Source: Amycolatopsis thermoflava N1165 | Lineage (GTDB): Bacteria > Actinomycetota > Actinomycetes > Mycobacteriales > Pseudonocardiaceae | Length of the DNA: 64,000 nucleotides | Direction: 5' to 3' | Assembly (NCBI RefSeq): GCF_000473265.1 | Contig: NZ_KI421511.1 | Location: 4,005,560-4,069,559 of the forward strand | Shown here: positions 27,302 to 36,552 of the stretch, piece after piece | Position numbering within the stretch: the stretch's first letter is position 1 | Layout of the letters: each line of letters starts with the position of its first letter | Made by a program: the position numbers and the translations under genes | Notes under the pieces: model-generated | Databases searched by the model: none | Seen by the model: the letters and a program-made list of their open reading frames with translations, nothing else | What the model was told of the DNA's origin: nothing

Positions 27302-28057
27302 TCACCCGGCCTGCCGCTGCTCGGACCGGACACGGTCGAGCACGGCGAGATCGCGCTGGTCCAGCGTACCTTCCGGCAACCGGTCGAGGAGATCGGGGCG
27401 GCGCAGGAGGGTCCGTTCGAGGGCCTGGTCGCGCCGCCAGCGGTCGATCAGCGCGTGGTTGCCCGACCGCAGCACCTCGGGCACGGACAGGTCGCGCCAC
27501 ACCTCGGGGCGCGTGTAGCTGGGGCCTTCGAGCAGGCCGTCGGAGAAGGAGTCCTGCTCGGCCGACACCGGGTTGCCCAGCACGCCGGGCAGCAGCCGCA
27601 CCGTGGCCTCGACCATGACGAGGACCGCCGCTTCGCCACCGACCAGCACGTAGTCGCCGATGGACACCTCGTCGACCGGCATCCGGCGCGCGGCGTCGTC
27701 GATCACGCGCTGGTCGATGCCCTCGTAGCGGCCGCAGGCGAACACCAGGTGCTTCTCGCGGGCGTACTCGTGCGCCATTTCCTGCGTGAACGGGCGGCCC
27801 GCCGGCGTCGGCACCACCAGCCGGGTCTCCGGCCCGCACACCGCGTCCAGCGCGTCGCCCCAGACCTGGGGCTTCATGACCATGCCGGGACCACCGCCGT
27901 AGGGCGCGTCGTCGACGGCGCGGTGCACGTCGTGGGTCCAGTCCCGCAGATCGTGCACCCCGACCTCGATCAGCCCGCGCTCGATGGCGCGGCCCAGCAG
28001 CGCGGCCCGCAGCGGGTCCAGGTACTCGGGGAAGATGGTGACGACGTCGATCCGCAC
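27302..28057 (-). CDS. trmD: tRNA (guanine-N1-)-methyltransferase
   Basis: TrmD methylates G37 of tRNAs. It is a 251-residue SPOUT enzyme. The N-terminus is [25 protein letters not shown] is the flexible lid, [11 protein letters not shown] and [13 protein letters not shown] are the trefoil-knot SAM site, and PGVLGN is conserved. It follows rimM by 21 bp in the ribosomal rpsP-khpA-rimM-trmD operon. Confidence 0.97.
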   Translation of the reverse strand: MRIDVVTIFPEYLDPLRAALLGRAIERGLIEVGVHDLRDWTHDVHRAVDDAPYGGGPGMVMKPQVWGDALDAVCGPETRLVVPTPAGRPFTQEMAHEYAREKHLVFACGRYEGIDQRVIDDAARRMPVDEVSIGDYVLVGGEAAVLVMVEATVRLLPGVLGNPVSAEQDSFSDGLLEGPSYTRPEVWRDLSVPEVLRSGNHALIDRWRRDQALERTLLRRPDLLDRLPEGTLDQRDLAVLDRVRSEQRQAG

Positions 28058-28078
28058 GGCGCGAGCGTAACCAGCCCG

Positions 28079-28597
28079 TCAGCCGGCGTCGTCGAGCAGG
28101 CCCTCGGGCGGATCGACCACGACGCGGCCGCCCTTGACGTCCACCACGGGGACGATGGCCTGCACGAACGGCACGAGGACGGTGCGCCCGTCGCGGTCGA
28201 GCGCGAGCAGCTCGCCGTGCGGGGCGTGCACGACCTCGGTGACAGTGCCGATCACCTCGCCGTCGCTCAGTTCGGCGCGCAGGCCCTCGAGTTCGTGGTC
28301 GTAGAACTCGTCCGGGTCGTCCGACGGCGGGAGGTCGGCGGTGTCGGCGAGGAGCAGGGCGCCGCGCAGGGCCTCGGCGGCCTCGCGCGTCACCACCTGC
28401 TCGAACGTGACCAGCAGCCGCCCGCTGTGGGGGCGGGCGGCTGCGACGGTCAGCGGGCGCGTGGTGCCGTCGCGGAAACGCGCGGTCACCGTCGCGCCGT
28501 CGCGGAAGCGTTCCTCGGGCGAGTCGGTCCGGATGTCCACGGCGAGTTCACCGCGCACACCGTGGGCCTTGGCGACCCGCCCGACGACGACGTCCAC
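28079..28597 (-). CDS. rimM: 16S rRNA processing protein RimM
   Basis: RimM assists maturation of the 30S head. I choose GTG 28597 (VDVVVGRVAKAHGVRGELAV, 172 residues), 7 bp after the khpA stop, because it matches the family N-terminus. The GTG-proximal beta-barrel and the C-terminal PRC-barrel (FYDHELEGLRAELSDGEVIG, then LVPFVQAIVPVVDV) are both visible. A start at 28648 would overlap khpA. Confidence 0.94.
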   Translation of the reverse strand: MDVVVGRVAKAHGVRGELAVDIRTDSPEERFRDGATVTARFRDGTTRPLTVAAARPHSGRLLVTFEQVVTREAAEALRGALLLADTADLPPSDDPDEFYDHELEGLRAELSDGEVIGTVTEVVHAPHGELLALDRDGRTVLVPFVQAIVPVVDVKGGRVVVDPPEGLLDDAG

Positions 28598-28604
28598 GGA
28601 TGGG

Positions 28605-28844
28605 TCAGCGGTCGGTGTCGACGACGTCCACGCGGACGCCGCGGCCACCGATGCCGCCCATGACGGTGCGCAGCGCGGTCGCTGTCCGGCCGCCTCGGCC
28701 GATGACCTTGCCCAGGTCGTCCGGGTGGACGTGGACCTCGAGCGTGCGACCGCGGCGGGTGGTGATCAGGTCGACCCGGACGTCGTCCGGGTTGTCCACG
28801 ATCCCCCGCACCAGGTGTTCGAGGGAGTCGGCGAGGAAGCTCAC
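28605..28844 (-). CDS. khpA: KH-domain RNA-binding protein KhpA
   Basis: This is a 79-residue single KH domain (type II) with the G-x-x-G loop in [11 protein letters not shown]. KhpA proteins bind structured RNAs and in Gram-positives pair with KhpB. The start is GTG 28844, overlapping the rpsP stop by 4 bp, so it is translationally coupled. It sits in the conserved rpsP-khpA-rimM-trmD order. Confidence 0.95.
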   Translation of the reverse strand: MSFLADSLEHLVRGIVDNPDDVRVDLITTRRGRTLEVHVHPDDLGKVIGRGGRTATALRTVMGGIGGRGVRVDVVDTDR

Positions 28845-29266
28845 GCCTCGTCCTTCGCCGCCTCGTCGTCGGCCTTCTTGGCCGACTTCTTCTTCGGGGT
28901 GGTGGCCTCGTTGGCGGGCTCCTCACCGGCAGCCGCGAGGGCCGCGTTGAACAGCTCCTCCTTGGTCGGCTTCGGCGCGGCGGTCTTCAGCGTGCCCTCG
29001 GCGCCCGGCAGGCCCTTGAACTTCTGCCAGTCACCGGTGATCTCCAGGATGCGCTGCACCGGCTCGGTCGGCTGCGCGCCGACACCCAGCCAGTACTGGG
29101 CGCGCTCGGAGTCGACCTCGATGAAGCTCGGCTCGGACTTCGGGTGGTACTTGCCGATCGACTCGATCGCCTTGCCGTCCCGGCGGGTGCGGGCGTCGGC
29201 GACGATGATGCGGTAGTACGGCGCACGGATCTTGCCGAGGCGCTGGAGCTTGATCTTGACGGCCAC
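28841..29266 (-). CDS. rpsP: 30S ribosomal protein S16
   Basis: S16 has 141 residues starting at GTG 29266 ([20 protein letters not shown]) with AAGGAG about 13 nt upstream. The frame stays open far upstream, but that region is the CPBP gene boundary. The conserved part ends near residue 85 ([14 protein letters not shown]). After this comes a 50-residue Lys/Ala/Glu-rich tail, longer than in enterobacteria and typical of actinobacteria. It is the first gene of the operon. Confidence 0.97.
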   Translation of the reverse strand: MAVKIKLQRLGKIRAPYYRIIVADARTRRDGKAIESIGKYHPKSEPSFIEVDSERAQYWLGVGAQPTEPVQRILEITGDWQKFKGLPGAEGTLKTAAPKPTKEELFNAALAAAGEEPANEATTPKKKSAKKADDEAAKDEA

Positions 29267-29442
29267 GGTGTGTGGGTACTCCTTGGTTCTCTGCGTGCTC
29301 GCGGGTGTCGGGTCACGATCCGTGTGGGGACACCGGACGAGTACCCGAAGCTTTTCGGTCGCCACGGCACGGTGAGAGGGCCCGGCCGCAGCAGGCAAGC
29401 GACTATTCTGCCAGACCCGTTCGCGTGGCCCGCAGGCGGCGT

Positions 29443-30216
29443 CTAGATCGCCATGACGCCCAGCGCCGTGAGCAGCATCGCCACGGCGGGCAGGAAGTTG
29501 TTCATCTGGTGGGCCACGATGCTGCCGAGCAGGCGGCCGGTGAACAGCCGGGCCAGGCCGATCGGGATGGCGATCACCAGCAGCAGCGTGGTGCGCAGCG
29601 GCTCCAGGTGGCTGGCCGCGAACACCGCGGTGGACAGCAGGAACGCCGCCAGCCGCGCCCACTTCTCCTGGCCCCAGTGCAGCCGCTCGACCGCACCCCA
29701 CAGCAGGCCGCGGTAGATGACCTCCTCGCAGATCGGCCCGAGCAGCCACAGGTAGGCGAACATCACGATCGCGGCGCTCACCGACATCGGCTGTTCCTCG
29801 ACCAGGGCACTGATCGCCGACCCGGCGTTGGCCTCGCCCACCGCCTGGGTCCAGATGAACGCGCTCACGGTGGTCAGGACGAGCCCGAACGAGCCGAGTT
29901 TGAGGCCGAGCTTCACGTCGTCCCAGCGCCAGGACAACCGCAGGTCGGCCAGCGGGCCGTTGCCGCGCACCTTGGTGATCAGGATGGCGACCAGCGCGGC
30001 GAGGACGGTCGGGGCCATCGTGCCGATCAGCACGTCCCGCGCCGGCAGCGGCTGACCGGGCGGCGCCGGGCCGAGCAGGACGCTGACGAACGCGGCGGAG
30101 GCCAGCAGGACGGCCTCCACGACCAGGAAGGCGCCGAACCCCCAGCGGTGCGACGGCGCGGGCTCCGCGGTGGCCGGCAGATCAGGCGGATCGAGCTCGC
30201 CCGGATGTGCCGTCAC
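29443..30216 (-). CDS. CPBP-family intramembrane glutamic endopeptidase
   Basis: This is a membrane protein of about 257 residues starting at GTG 30216 with a GGAGG ribosome site 9 nt upstream. It has about seven membrane helices. The CPBP (Abi) motifs are visible: [11 protein letters not shown] (E-E-x3-R), FAASH, and HQMNN near the C-terminus. Family members process prenylated or membrane substrates; in bacteria some give bacteriocin immunity. The target is unknown. A second, divergent CPBP gene lies just upstream on the same strand. Confidence 0.88.
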   Translation of the reverse strand: MTAHPGELDPPDLPATAEPAPSHRWGFGAFLVVEAVLLASAAFVSVLLGPAPPGQPLPARDVLIGTMAPTVLAALVAILITKVRGNGPLADLRLSWRWDDVKLGLKLGSFGLVLTTVSAFIWTQAVGEANAGSAISALVEEQPMSVSAAIVMFAYLWLLGPICEEVIYRGLLWGAVERLHWGQEKWARLAAFLLSTAVFAASHLEPLRTTLLLVIAIPIGLARLFTGRLLGSIVAHQMNNFLPAVAMLLTALGVMAI

Positions 30217-30278
30217 GGCGCGCCTCCCTCTGATCCTCGCCCAGCACCTACCGAGCCTAGTCGCCATGGTCGTTCCGC

Positions 30279-31031
30279 TCAGGACCCGGTGAACAGCAGC
30301 AACGCGGGGGCGAGGTTGTTCGCCGCGTGCGCGACGAAACTCGCTCCCACCCGGCCGGTGCGCCACCGGGCCGCGCCGATCACCAGCCCCTGCGCGAGCA
30401 GCGCCAGCGTGCGGGTCGGCTCGCCGTGCAGGTAGGCGAAGACGACCGCGGTGAGCACGAGGATCACCCACTGCGGGACGCGGTGGTGCTCGAGCGCTCC
30501 CCACAGGGAGCCGCGCATCAGCAGCTCCTCGGCCATCGGGGTGGCGACCACGACGACGAGGGCGGCCAGCGCGAGCCAGACGAACTCGTCCCGCCCGCCG
30601 TCCTCGGCGAGGTCGGTGAGCGGGCTGTCGGAGACACGGTCGGTGCCGTAGATACCCAGCAGCACCAGGTTCACCAGGTACCCGGCGAGCAGGGCGAGCG
30701 CACCGCAGGCCAGGCCCACCTTGACGTCGCGCAGCGTCGGCATCCAGCCGAAGTCGCGCCGCGGCCCGCTCCCCCAGCGCCGCGACGCGACCAGCGGGGC
30801 CAGGCCGAGCAGGAGGCTGGGCACGAAGGCGAGCAGCAGCACCGGGCCGACATCGAGCAGTTCCAGGGGGTCGACGCTGGCGTGCCCGGAACGCAGCGCC
30901 GTCATCACGACGGTCACCAGGTGGTAGCCGCCGAGACCGGCGAAGAACGCGACGAACCCCCAGTGGGCGCCGAAGACCGGCCGGTTCCGCACGTCCTCGC
31001 CGACGCCCTGGCCCACCCTCGACGCGCTCAT
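30279..31031 (-). CDS. CPBP-family intramembrane glutamic endopeptidase (second copy)
   Basis: This is a 250-residue polytopic protein with the motifs AEELLMRGSLWG (E-E-x3-R), VFAYLHGE and HAANN. It is only distantly similar to its neighbour at 29443-30216, so the pair is an old duplication or separate acquisitions. The two are 62 bp apart on one strand and probably co-transcribed. They sit between rpsP and the ffh region, where mycobacteria carry other genes. Confidence 0.87.
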   Translation of the reverse strand: MSASRVGQGVGEDVRNRPVFGAHWGFVAFFAGLGGYHLVTVVMTALRSGHASVDPLELLDVGPVLLLAFVPSLLLGLAPLVASRRWGSGPRRDFGWMPTLRDVKVGLACGALALLAGYLVNLVLLGIYGTDRVSDSPLTDLAEDGGRDEFVWLALAALVVVVATPMAEELLMRGSLWGALEHHRVPQWVILVLTAVVFAYLHGEPTRTLALLAQGLVIGAARWRTGRVGASFVAHAANNLAPALLLFTGS

Positions 31032-31086
31032 GGAGTTCAGGCTATGTGGCTCGGCGCGATCAATCGACCCCGGGGCGTGAGCGGTG

Positions 31087-31320
31087 TCACCGGATCCACA
31101 CCGGCAGCAGGCCGACGGCGACCAGCACCACCGTGGCGAGCGCGGTGGGCAGTGCGCGTGGCCGCCGTCGCCGGACGAGGACGGCTGGGGTGAGGACGGC
31201 GCCGGCGACGAACGCCGCGAGGTAGGCGCCCTCGCCGTACCCCAGCCAGCCGGCCGCGCCCGCGACGAGCAGCGCGACCGGCACGGCGTACACCAGTCCC
31301 AGTCCGCGGATGATCTTCAT
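31087..31320 (-). CDS. Small membrane protein, paralogue of its upstream neighbour
   Basis: This is a 77-residue protein with two to three membrane helices. Its start MKIIRGLGLVYAVPVALLV aligns with the start VKIIKSLGLLYAVPLALLV of the gene at 31359-32024, so the two are paralogues. I prefer ATG 31320 on that basis; a GTG at 31359 that overlaps the neighbour's stop (TAGTG) would add 13 residues and suggests coupling. It lacks the soluble domain of the neighbour. Function is unknown. Confidence 0.65.
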   Translation of the reverse strand: MKIIRGLGLVYAVPVALLVAGAAGWLGYGEGAYLAAFVAGAVLTPAVLVRRRRPRALPTALATVVLVAVGLLPVWIR

Positions 31321-31358
31321 CGCCGCGTCGTGGCTGATGTCGGGGACGAAGTGCGGCA

Positions 31359-32024
31359 CTAGCGGGGGTTGCCGCCGGCGTCGGCGACGAGCTGGCCGCG
31401 GCGCTCGGCGCCGGACCGCCCGACGTGCACCGTGATTTCGACCGGGTCTCCCCCACGCGGCCGGGTCACCTCGACGCGCAGCACGTCCGTGGCGTCCGGG
31501 AACCGCTGGCGCGCGAGGTCGATCAGACCAGGGACCGCGGCAAAGTCGATCTCGTCCAGTGCGAACGCGTAATCGGGATCCGGCCCTGCCGTGTCGTCCG
31601 GGGTCGGCGAGAGGTCGCCGTCGCGGTAGATCACCGCGCGGTCGCCGCGCTGGCCGCGGATGAAGTCGCGCTCGATGTAGATCGCGTCGTAGGTGGTCGC
31701 GACGCTGCGCAGCTCCTCGACGCCGGTCTCCAGGCCCTCGGCGGTCAGCAGGTCCGGGCCGCCGAACAGCTCCGTGCGCAGCGGGAGCAGACCGGCGACG
31801 ACCAGCACGACCGTCGCGGCCGCGACCCGCTTCCAGTCGGCGGGCGCACGCCCGTTCATCCGGGCGACGACCAGCGCGAAGACCGCGGCGAGCGTGGCCG
31901 CCGCGCCCACCGCGAAGGCCGCCAGGAAGAGGCCCTCCCCCAGGACGAGCCCGCCGACGACGCCGACGACGAGCAGGGCCAGTGGGACCGCGTAGAGCAG
32001 CCCCAGCGACTTGATGATCTTCAC
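31359..32024 (-). CDS. Membrane protein with C-terminal soluble domain, unknown function
   Basis: This is a 221-residue protein starting at GTG 32024. Three hydrophobic segments occupy about residues 5-85 (LLYAVPLALLVVGVVGGLV, FLAAFAVGAAATLAAVFAL, VAAATVVLVVAGLLPL). The rest is an acidic soluble domain (DAIYIERDFIRGQRGD, then ALDEIDFAAVPGLIDLA and VLRVEVTRPRGGDPVEITV). I do not recognise the family. The open frame upstream runs through the low-complexity repeat tract and is not coding. Confidence 0.7.
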   Translation of the reverse strand: MKIIKSLGLLYAVPLALLVVGVVGGLVLGEGLFLAAFAVGAAATLAAVFALVVARMNGRAPADWKRVAAATVVLVVAGLLPLRTELFGGPDLLTAEGLETGVEELRSVATTYDAIYIERDFIRGQRGDRAVIYRDGDLSPTPDDTAGPDPDYAFALDEIDFAAVPGLIDLARQRFPDATDVLRVEVTRPRGGDPVEITVHVGRSGAERRGQLVADAGGNPR

Positions 32025-32039
32025 TCGGACATCTTGATC

Positions 32040-32870
32040 AAGGATCGATCGCGACGGTAGCGGCAATTCGGCCGTCAGCGGAGGAGGGGGATGTGGGGGT
32101 GGGTTGCGGTGGGGTGGGGACGGTCGCGGCGGTGGGTCTCGGGCTGGGCCGAAGTGCCACAGGACTTGGAAGCGGCGCGGCGGTGCCGCAGGCGGCGCGG
32201 CGGTGCCGCAGGCGGCGCGGGCCCGGTGCGGCGGGACGGTGGAGCGGCGCGGCGGAGCGGCAGGCGGCGCGGGCGCAGCGGCGCGGAGCGCGGCGGTGCG
32301 GGGGCGCGGCAAGGCGGGCGGGGTGGCAGGTTGGCAGGAGCGGCGTGCAGGGCAGTGGGGCTCGGCGGCACGGCAGTGGTGCTCCGCGGCTGGGCGGTAG
32401 CGCGTCGAAGCGGCCCGTCGGCGGTAGTGCGACGGAGCGGCCAGCGGTCGGGGACCCGGCTGTAAGGGGCGAGTGCCGCGGCGGTGGGTCCGGGCTGGCC
32501 GTGGGGCGGCGGGCGCGGCTGGGCTGCCGCTCGGCCAGGCGACAGCAGCGCGGCAGCAGCGCGGCAGAACTACAGCAGCCGGCGGCCAGCGGCCAGAGCA
32601 CTCGCAGAAGGTGGCGGGGCCAGCAAGTGCGGCAGGGCAGCGGGATCGCAGGGCGAGCAGGGGCGGCATGGCCGCGAGGTGGCCGGCGGCCGGGCGGCCA
32701 GCACAGCAGCGCGGCCGGCGGCCGGGCGGCCAGCACAGCAGTGCGCCCGGCGGCCGGGCGGCCAGCACAGCAGTGCGCCCGGCGGCCGGGCGGCCGGCAT
32801 CGCCGGGCAGTGGGACAGCGACGCAGCGCGAACCAGGCGTATGCAGTCCACCCACCCTGGAGGCGCGAAC
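32040..32870. repeat. Low-complexity GC-rich repeat tract downstream of the amidohydrolase gene
   Basis: This is an 830-bp gene-free stretch. The left part has two copies of a 20-bp unit, GCGGCGCGGCGGTGCCGCAG, at about 32170-32215. The right part has a 32-bp unit beginning GCGGCCGGGCGGCCAGCACA three and a half times (32686-32717, 32718-32749, 32750-32781, then partial). All six frames are open for long distances, but the translations are simple Arg/Ala/Pro/Gly strings with shifting register, so I see no gene. Confidence 0.85.
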
Positions 32871-32872
32871 CG

Positions 32873-33937
32873 TCAGCGGATGATCGCGCCGCGCAGGATT
32901 ATGTGTTTTGGGCTGCGTAGGACGGACAGGTCCTCGCGGGGGTCGGTGTCGTAGATCAGCAAGTCCGCGGGGGCGCCTTCGGTGATGCCGGGGTGCCCGA
33001 GCCACTCCCGGGCCGCCCAGGAGCCTGCGGCCAGCGCCTCCTCCGCGGTCATCCCCGCGCGGTGCAGCGCTTCCAGCTCGTCCACGAGCCGTCCATGGGC
33101 GATCATGCCGCCCGCGTCGCTGCCTGCGTAGACCGCCACGCCGGCGTCCAGCGCGTTTCCGACCAGCTCACCGACCCTGGCGTGCAGCGCCCGCATGTGG
33201 GCGGCGTACACCGGGTACTTGCCGGCCGAGTCCGCGATTCCCGGGAAGTTCTCGATGTTGATCAGCGTCGGCACCAACGCCGTCCCCCGGCGGGCCATCT
33301 CGGCCAGCAACGACGGGTCCAGGCCGGTGCCGTGCTCCAGGCAGTCGATACCCGCGTTGATCAGACCCGGCAGCGCGTCCTCACCGAAGACGTGCGCCGT
33401 CACGCGCGCTCCGGCCTCGTGGGCGACCTTGATCGCCTCGGCGAGCACGTCGTCCGGCCACAGCGGCGCCAGATCGCCCACCGACCGGTCGATCCAGTCA
33501 CCCACCAGCTTGACCCAACCGTCACCGTCCGCCGCCTGCTCGGCGACCGCCGCGGGCAGCTCGTCGGGGTGCGACAGGTCGACGCCCAGCCCGGGGATGT
33601 AGCGCTTGGGCAGCGCGAGGTGCCGCCCGGACCGGATGATCCGCGGCAGATCGGCGCGCTCCTGCAAGGGCCGGGTGTCGATCGGCTGGCCGCAGTCGCG
33701 GATCAGCAGCGTCCCCGCGTCCCGGTCGGCGAGCGCGTTGACCACCGCGCCGTCGAGGGCGGTCGGCCCGCCCGGGCCGATCGCCGGGTGGCAGTGGGCG
33801 TCCACCAGCCCCGGCACCAGGAAACCGTCGGCCACCACGGTCCGCGCGCCCTCGACCGGGGCGAACGTGACCCGGCCGTCGCTGATCCAGACGTCGCGCT
33901 GCTCACCGTCGGGCAGCACCACCCCGCGCAGGTGCAT
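32873..33937 (-). CDS. Amidohydrolase-family metal-dependent hydrolase (Rv2915c-like)
   Basis: This is a 354-residue TIM-barrel amidohydrolase. The first metal pair is in VDAHCHPAIG, later ligands are in VTAHVFGEDAL and DCLEHGTGLD, and the catalytic aspartate is in YAGSDAGGM. The family includes imidazolonepropionase-like and aryldialkylphosphatase-like enzymes; the substrate is unknown. Its start abuts the ffh stop with no gap, the same pairing as in M. tuberculosis (Rv2915c-ffh). Confidence 0.9.
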   Translation of the reverse strand: MHLRGVVLPDGEQRDVWISDGRVTFAPVEGARTVVADGFLVPGLVDAHCHPAIGPGGPTALDGAVVNALADRDAGTLLIRDCGQPIDTRPLQERADLPRIIRSGRHLALPKRYIPGLGVDLSHPDELPAAVAEQAADGDGWVKLVGDWIDRSVGDLAPLWPDDVLAEAIKVAHEAGARVTAHVFGEDALPGLINAGIDCLEHGTGLDPSLLAEMARRGTALVPTLINIENFPGIADSAGKYPVYAAHMRALHARVGELVGNALDAGVAVYAGSDAGGMIAHGRLVDELEALHRAGMTAEEALAAGSWAAREWLGHPGITEGAPADLLIYDTDPREDLSVLRSPKHIILRGAIIR

Positions 33938-35464
33938 CTACTTGTTCTTCGGCAGCTTGAACTTGGACGGGTCGAAGCCGGGCACGTCGTTCATGCCGCC
34001 GCCCAGCTGCGACAGGTCGGGCATCCCGCCGCCGGCGCCACCGGGCGGGAGCATCGGCATGCCGCCGGGGAACCCGCCGCGCACCTTGGGCTGCGTTGGG
34101 CCCTTGCCCTTCTTCCCCTTCTTGCCCTTCTTGCGCTTGGTCGCGCTGCCACCGCCGAAGCCGAAGCGGCCCGCCATCTGCTGCATCATCTTGCGGGCCT
34201 CGAAAAACCGGTTCACCAGGTCGTTGACCTCGCGGACCGTCACGCCCGAACCCTGCGCGATGCGCTGACGACGCGAACCGTTGATCATCTTCGGGTCGGC
34301 CCGCTCGGCCGGGGTCATGCCGCGGATGATCGCCTGCAGGCGGTCCAGGTGCTTGTCGTCGACCTGCGCGAGCTGGTCCTTCATCTGCCCCGCGCCGGGC
34401 AGCATGCCGAGCAGGTTGCCGATCGGGCCCATCTTGCGGACCGCGAGCATCTGCTCCAGGAAGTCCTCCAGCGTGAGCTGGCCGGTGCCCAGCTTCGCCG
34501 CGGCCTTCTCGGCCTGCTCCTGGTCGAAGGCCTGCTCCGCCTGCTCGATCAGGGTGAGCAGGTCGCCCATGCCGAGGATCCGGCTGGCCATCCGGTCCGG
34601 GTGGAAGGTGTCGAAGTCCTCGAGCTTCTCACCGTTGGAGGCGAACAGGATCGGCTGGCCGGTGACCTGCCGGACGGACAGCGCCGCACCACCGCGGGCG
34701 TCACCGTCGAGCTTGGTCAGCACCACACCGGTGAAACCGACGCCGTCGCGGAACGCCTCGGCCGTGGTGACCGCGTCCTGACCGATCATCGCGTCGACGA
34801 CGAACAGGATCTCGTCCGGCTGCACGGCGTCGCGGATGTCCGCGGCCTGCTTCATCAGCTCCTCGTCGACGCCCAGCCGTCCGGCGGTGTCGACGATCAC
34901 GATGTCGTGCTGCGCGTGCTTGGCCTCGTCGATGCCACGGCGGGCGACGTCCACCGGGTCGCCGACGCCGTTGCCCGGCTCGGGCGCGAACGTCTGCACC
35001 CCGGCGCGCTCACCGACGACCTGCAGCTGCGTGACCGCGTTGGGGCGCTGGAGGTCACAGGCGACCAGCAGCGGCGCGTGACCCTGCTTCTTGAGGAACA
35101 GCGCGAGCTTGCCGGCCAGCGTCGTCTTACCGGAACCCTGCAGACCGGCGAGCATGATCACCGTCGGCGGGTTCTTGGCCAGGCTCAGCCTGCGGGTCTC
35201 GCCACCGAGGATGCCGATGAGCTCCTCGTTGACGATCTTGATGACCTGCTGCGCCGGGTTGAGGGCCTCGGAGACCTCGGCGCCCTTCGCGCGTTCCTTG
35301 ACGTGCGCGATGAACTCCCGGACGACGGGCAGCGCGACGTCGGCCTCCAGCAGCGCGATGCGGATCTCGCGCGCGGTGGCGTCGATGTCGGCGTCGGTCA
35401 GCTTCCCCTTGCCCCGCAGGTTCTGCAGGACCGAAGTGAGCCGGTCGGAGAGGGTGTCGAACAC
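33938..35464 (-). CDS. ffh: Signal recognition particle GTPase Ffh
   Basis: Ffh is the protein part of SRP, targeting membrane proteins co-translationally. It has 508 residues: an N-domain, the G-domain with GLQGSGKTTLAGKLA, DTAGRLGVDEELM, the TKLDGDARGGAAL guanine-specificity loop, and an M-domain that binds SRP RNA (GSRRQRIAQGSGVTVREVN). The tail after about residue 445 is Lys/Gly/Met-rich. The partner ftsY, which follows amt in mycobacteria, is not in this window. Confidence 0.98.
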   Translation of the reverse strand: MFDTLSDRLTSVLQNLRGKGKLTDADIDATAREIRIALLEADVALPVVREFIAHVKERAKGAEVSEALNPAQQVIKIVNEELIGILGGETRRLSLAKNPPTVIMLAGLQGSGKTTLAGKLALFLKKQGHAPLLVACDLQRPNAVTQLQVVGERAGVQTFAPEPGNGVGDPVDVARRGIDEAKHAQHDIVIVDTAGRLGVDEELMKQAADIRDAVQPDEILFVVDAMIGQDAVTTAEAFRDGVGFTGVVLTKLDGDARGGAALSVRQVTGQPILFASNGEKLEDFDTFHPDRMASRILGMGDLLTLIEQAEQAFDQEQAEKAAAKLGTGQLTLEDFLEQMLAVRKMGPIGNLLGMLPGAGQMKDQLAQVDDKHLDRLQAIIRGMTPAERADPKMINGSRRQRIAQGSGVTVREVNDLVNRFFEARKMMQQMAGRFGFGGGSATKRKKGKKGKKGKGPTQPKVRGGFPGGMPMLPPGGAGGGMPDLSQLGGGMNDVPGFDPSKFKLPKNK

Positions 35465-35542
35465 GGGTGTGCACGCTCCAGCTGGTCGTGGTTGTCCGCC
35501 TGCGGCGTCCCACCAGGGTAGCCGCTCGTGGCGGGTGACCTG

Positions 35543-36406
35543 TCAGGCCTGCCGTTCGGCGAGCAGGCGCATCCCGCCGGGTTCCAGCAGCACCACGCAC
35601 GGGACCAGCTCGGTCGTGTCGTACTCGGAGCCCAGCACCTGCTCGTGGATCACCTCGGCCCAGCCCGAGTCCGCGGCCGCCACGAAGAGCTCGTCCGGGC
35701 AGGGCAGGCCGACCACCAGCCGCTCTGAACCGAGGTTGCGGGACATCTGCGCGCCGAAGTCGTCCAGCGCCAGCGCCGAACCGGCCAGCCAGTCCTCCCG
35801 GGTCAGGTGCAGCAGGTCGCCGTGCTCGCCGCGGTGGCCGGTGACGCGCAGGCCGCGCTTGAGGTTGGCGCCGGCCTCGGCCATCAGCTCGGCGAACGGC
35901 GGCGAGCCCATCTCCTGGTAGCCGTGCGTGGTGACGTGGTGCATGCCGACGGTGCCGCGTGGCGTGGGGCCGACGTGGGCGAGGGCGACGGACAGCCGTC
36001 CGGGCACCAGCGGGTGGTGCGGGACCGCGCCGAGCACCTCGGCGCGCGGCGACGACGCGCTCCACAGCACCGGCAGCAGCTCCGGCTCGGGCGCGGCCTG
36101 CTCCGCCAGCACGCGCTCGGCCTCGGCGAACGCGGCCGCCCAGCCGTCCGGGCCCGGCCGGTCGAAGCTGTAGGTCTGCCGGATGCCGGGGAACATCAGG
36201 GCCACGAACCCGAGGTCCTCGGCGGAGGGCTCCCACTCGCTGTAGACGGCGGCGACGTCCCCGGGCTGGACCTGGCGTTCAGCGCGCACCTGGGCCCACG
36301 CCTGCCGCAGGGCGTCGTCCGCCACGGTGGGGGCGCTCGCGACCACCGGTTCGTCCAGGCCGTTGAGCTGGAAGGCGAACAGGTTCTGCGTCACGTCCGT
36401 GTTCAC
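35543..36406 (-). CDS. Conserved protein of unknown function
   Basis: This is a 287-residue soluble protein starting at GTG 36406 (VNTDVTQNLFAFQLNGLDEP). It has no signal peptide or membrane helix. It is acidic and mixed alpha/beta, with distinctive segments VGMHHVTTHGYQEMG and VGLPCPDELFVAAADS. I do not recognise a domain with confidence. The composition and codon use are those of a real gene, and it lies between ffh and glnD, 78 bp upstream of ffh. Confidence 0.7.
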   Translation of the reverse strand: MNTDVTQNLFAFQLNGLDEPVVASAPTVADDALRQAWAQVRAERQVQPGDVAAVYSEWEPSAEDLGFVALMFPGIRQTYSFDRPGPDGWAAAFAEAERVLAEQAAPEPELLPVLWSASSPRAEVLGAVPHHPLVPGRLSVALAHVGPTPRGTVGMHHVTTHGYQEMGSPPFAELMAEAGANLKRGLRVTGHRGEHGDLLHLTREDWLAGSALALDDFGAQMSRNLGSERLVVGLPCPDELFVAAADSGWAEVIHEQVLGSEYDTTELVPCVVLLEPGGMRLLAERQA

Positions 36407-36517
36407 GCGGCGCTCACCAGCCAACGGCCGACGTCGATCGTGGTGTGCGCCCCGCTCCTCAGGTTGCGCGCGATCAGCAGATGCAGCATGCGCGACATCC
36501 AACCGCGCAAGGGAAAG

Positions 36518-36552
36518 TGCGGGTGGCCCGCCCCCTCGCCGGGCCACCCGCA
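36518..36552 (-). terminator. Strong hairpin, probable minus-strand terminator
   Basis: The 13-bp perfect arms TGCGGGTGGCCCG (36518-36530) and CGGGCCACCCGCA (36540-36552) have a 9-nt loop. Reading the minus strand, the stem is followed by CTTTCCC. It lies in the gap 36407-36951 and would end transcripts coming from the glnD side before the 35.5-kb gene. Confidence 0.65.

Noticed and set aside
32038-32736. Proteins encoded in the GC-rich tract left of the amidohydrolase
   Set aside because: All six frames are open because of base composition; the translations are simple Arg/Ala/Pro strings without ribosome sites.
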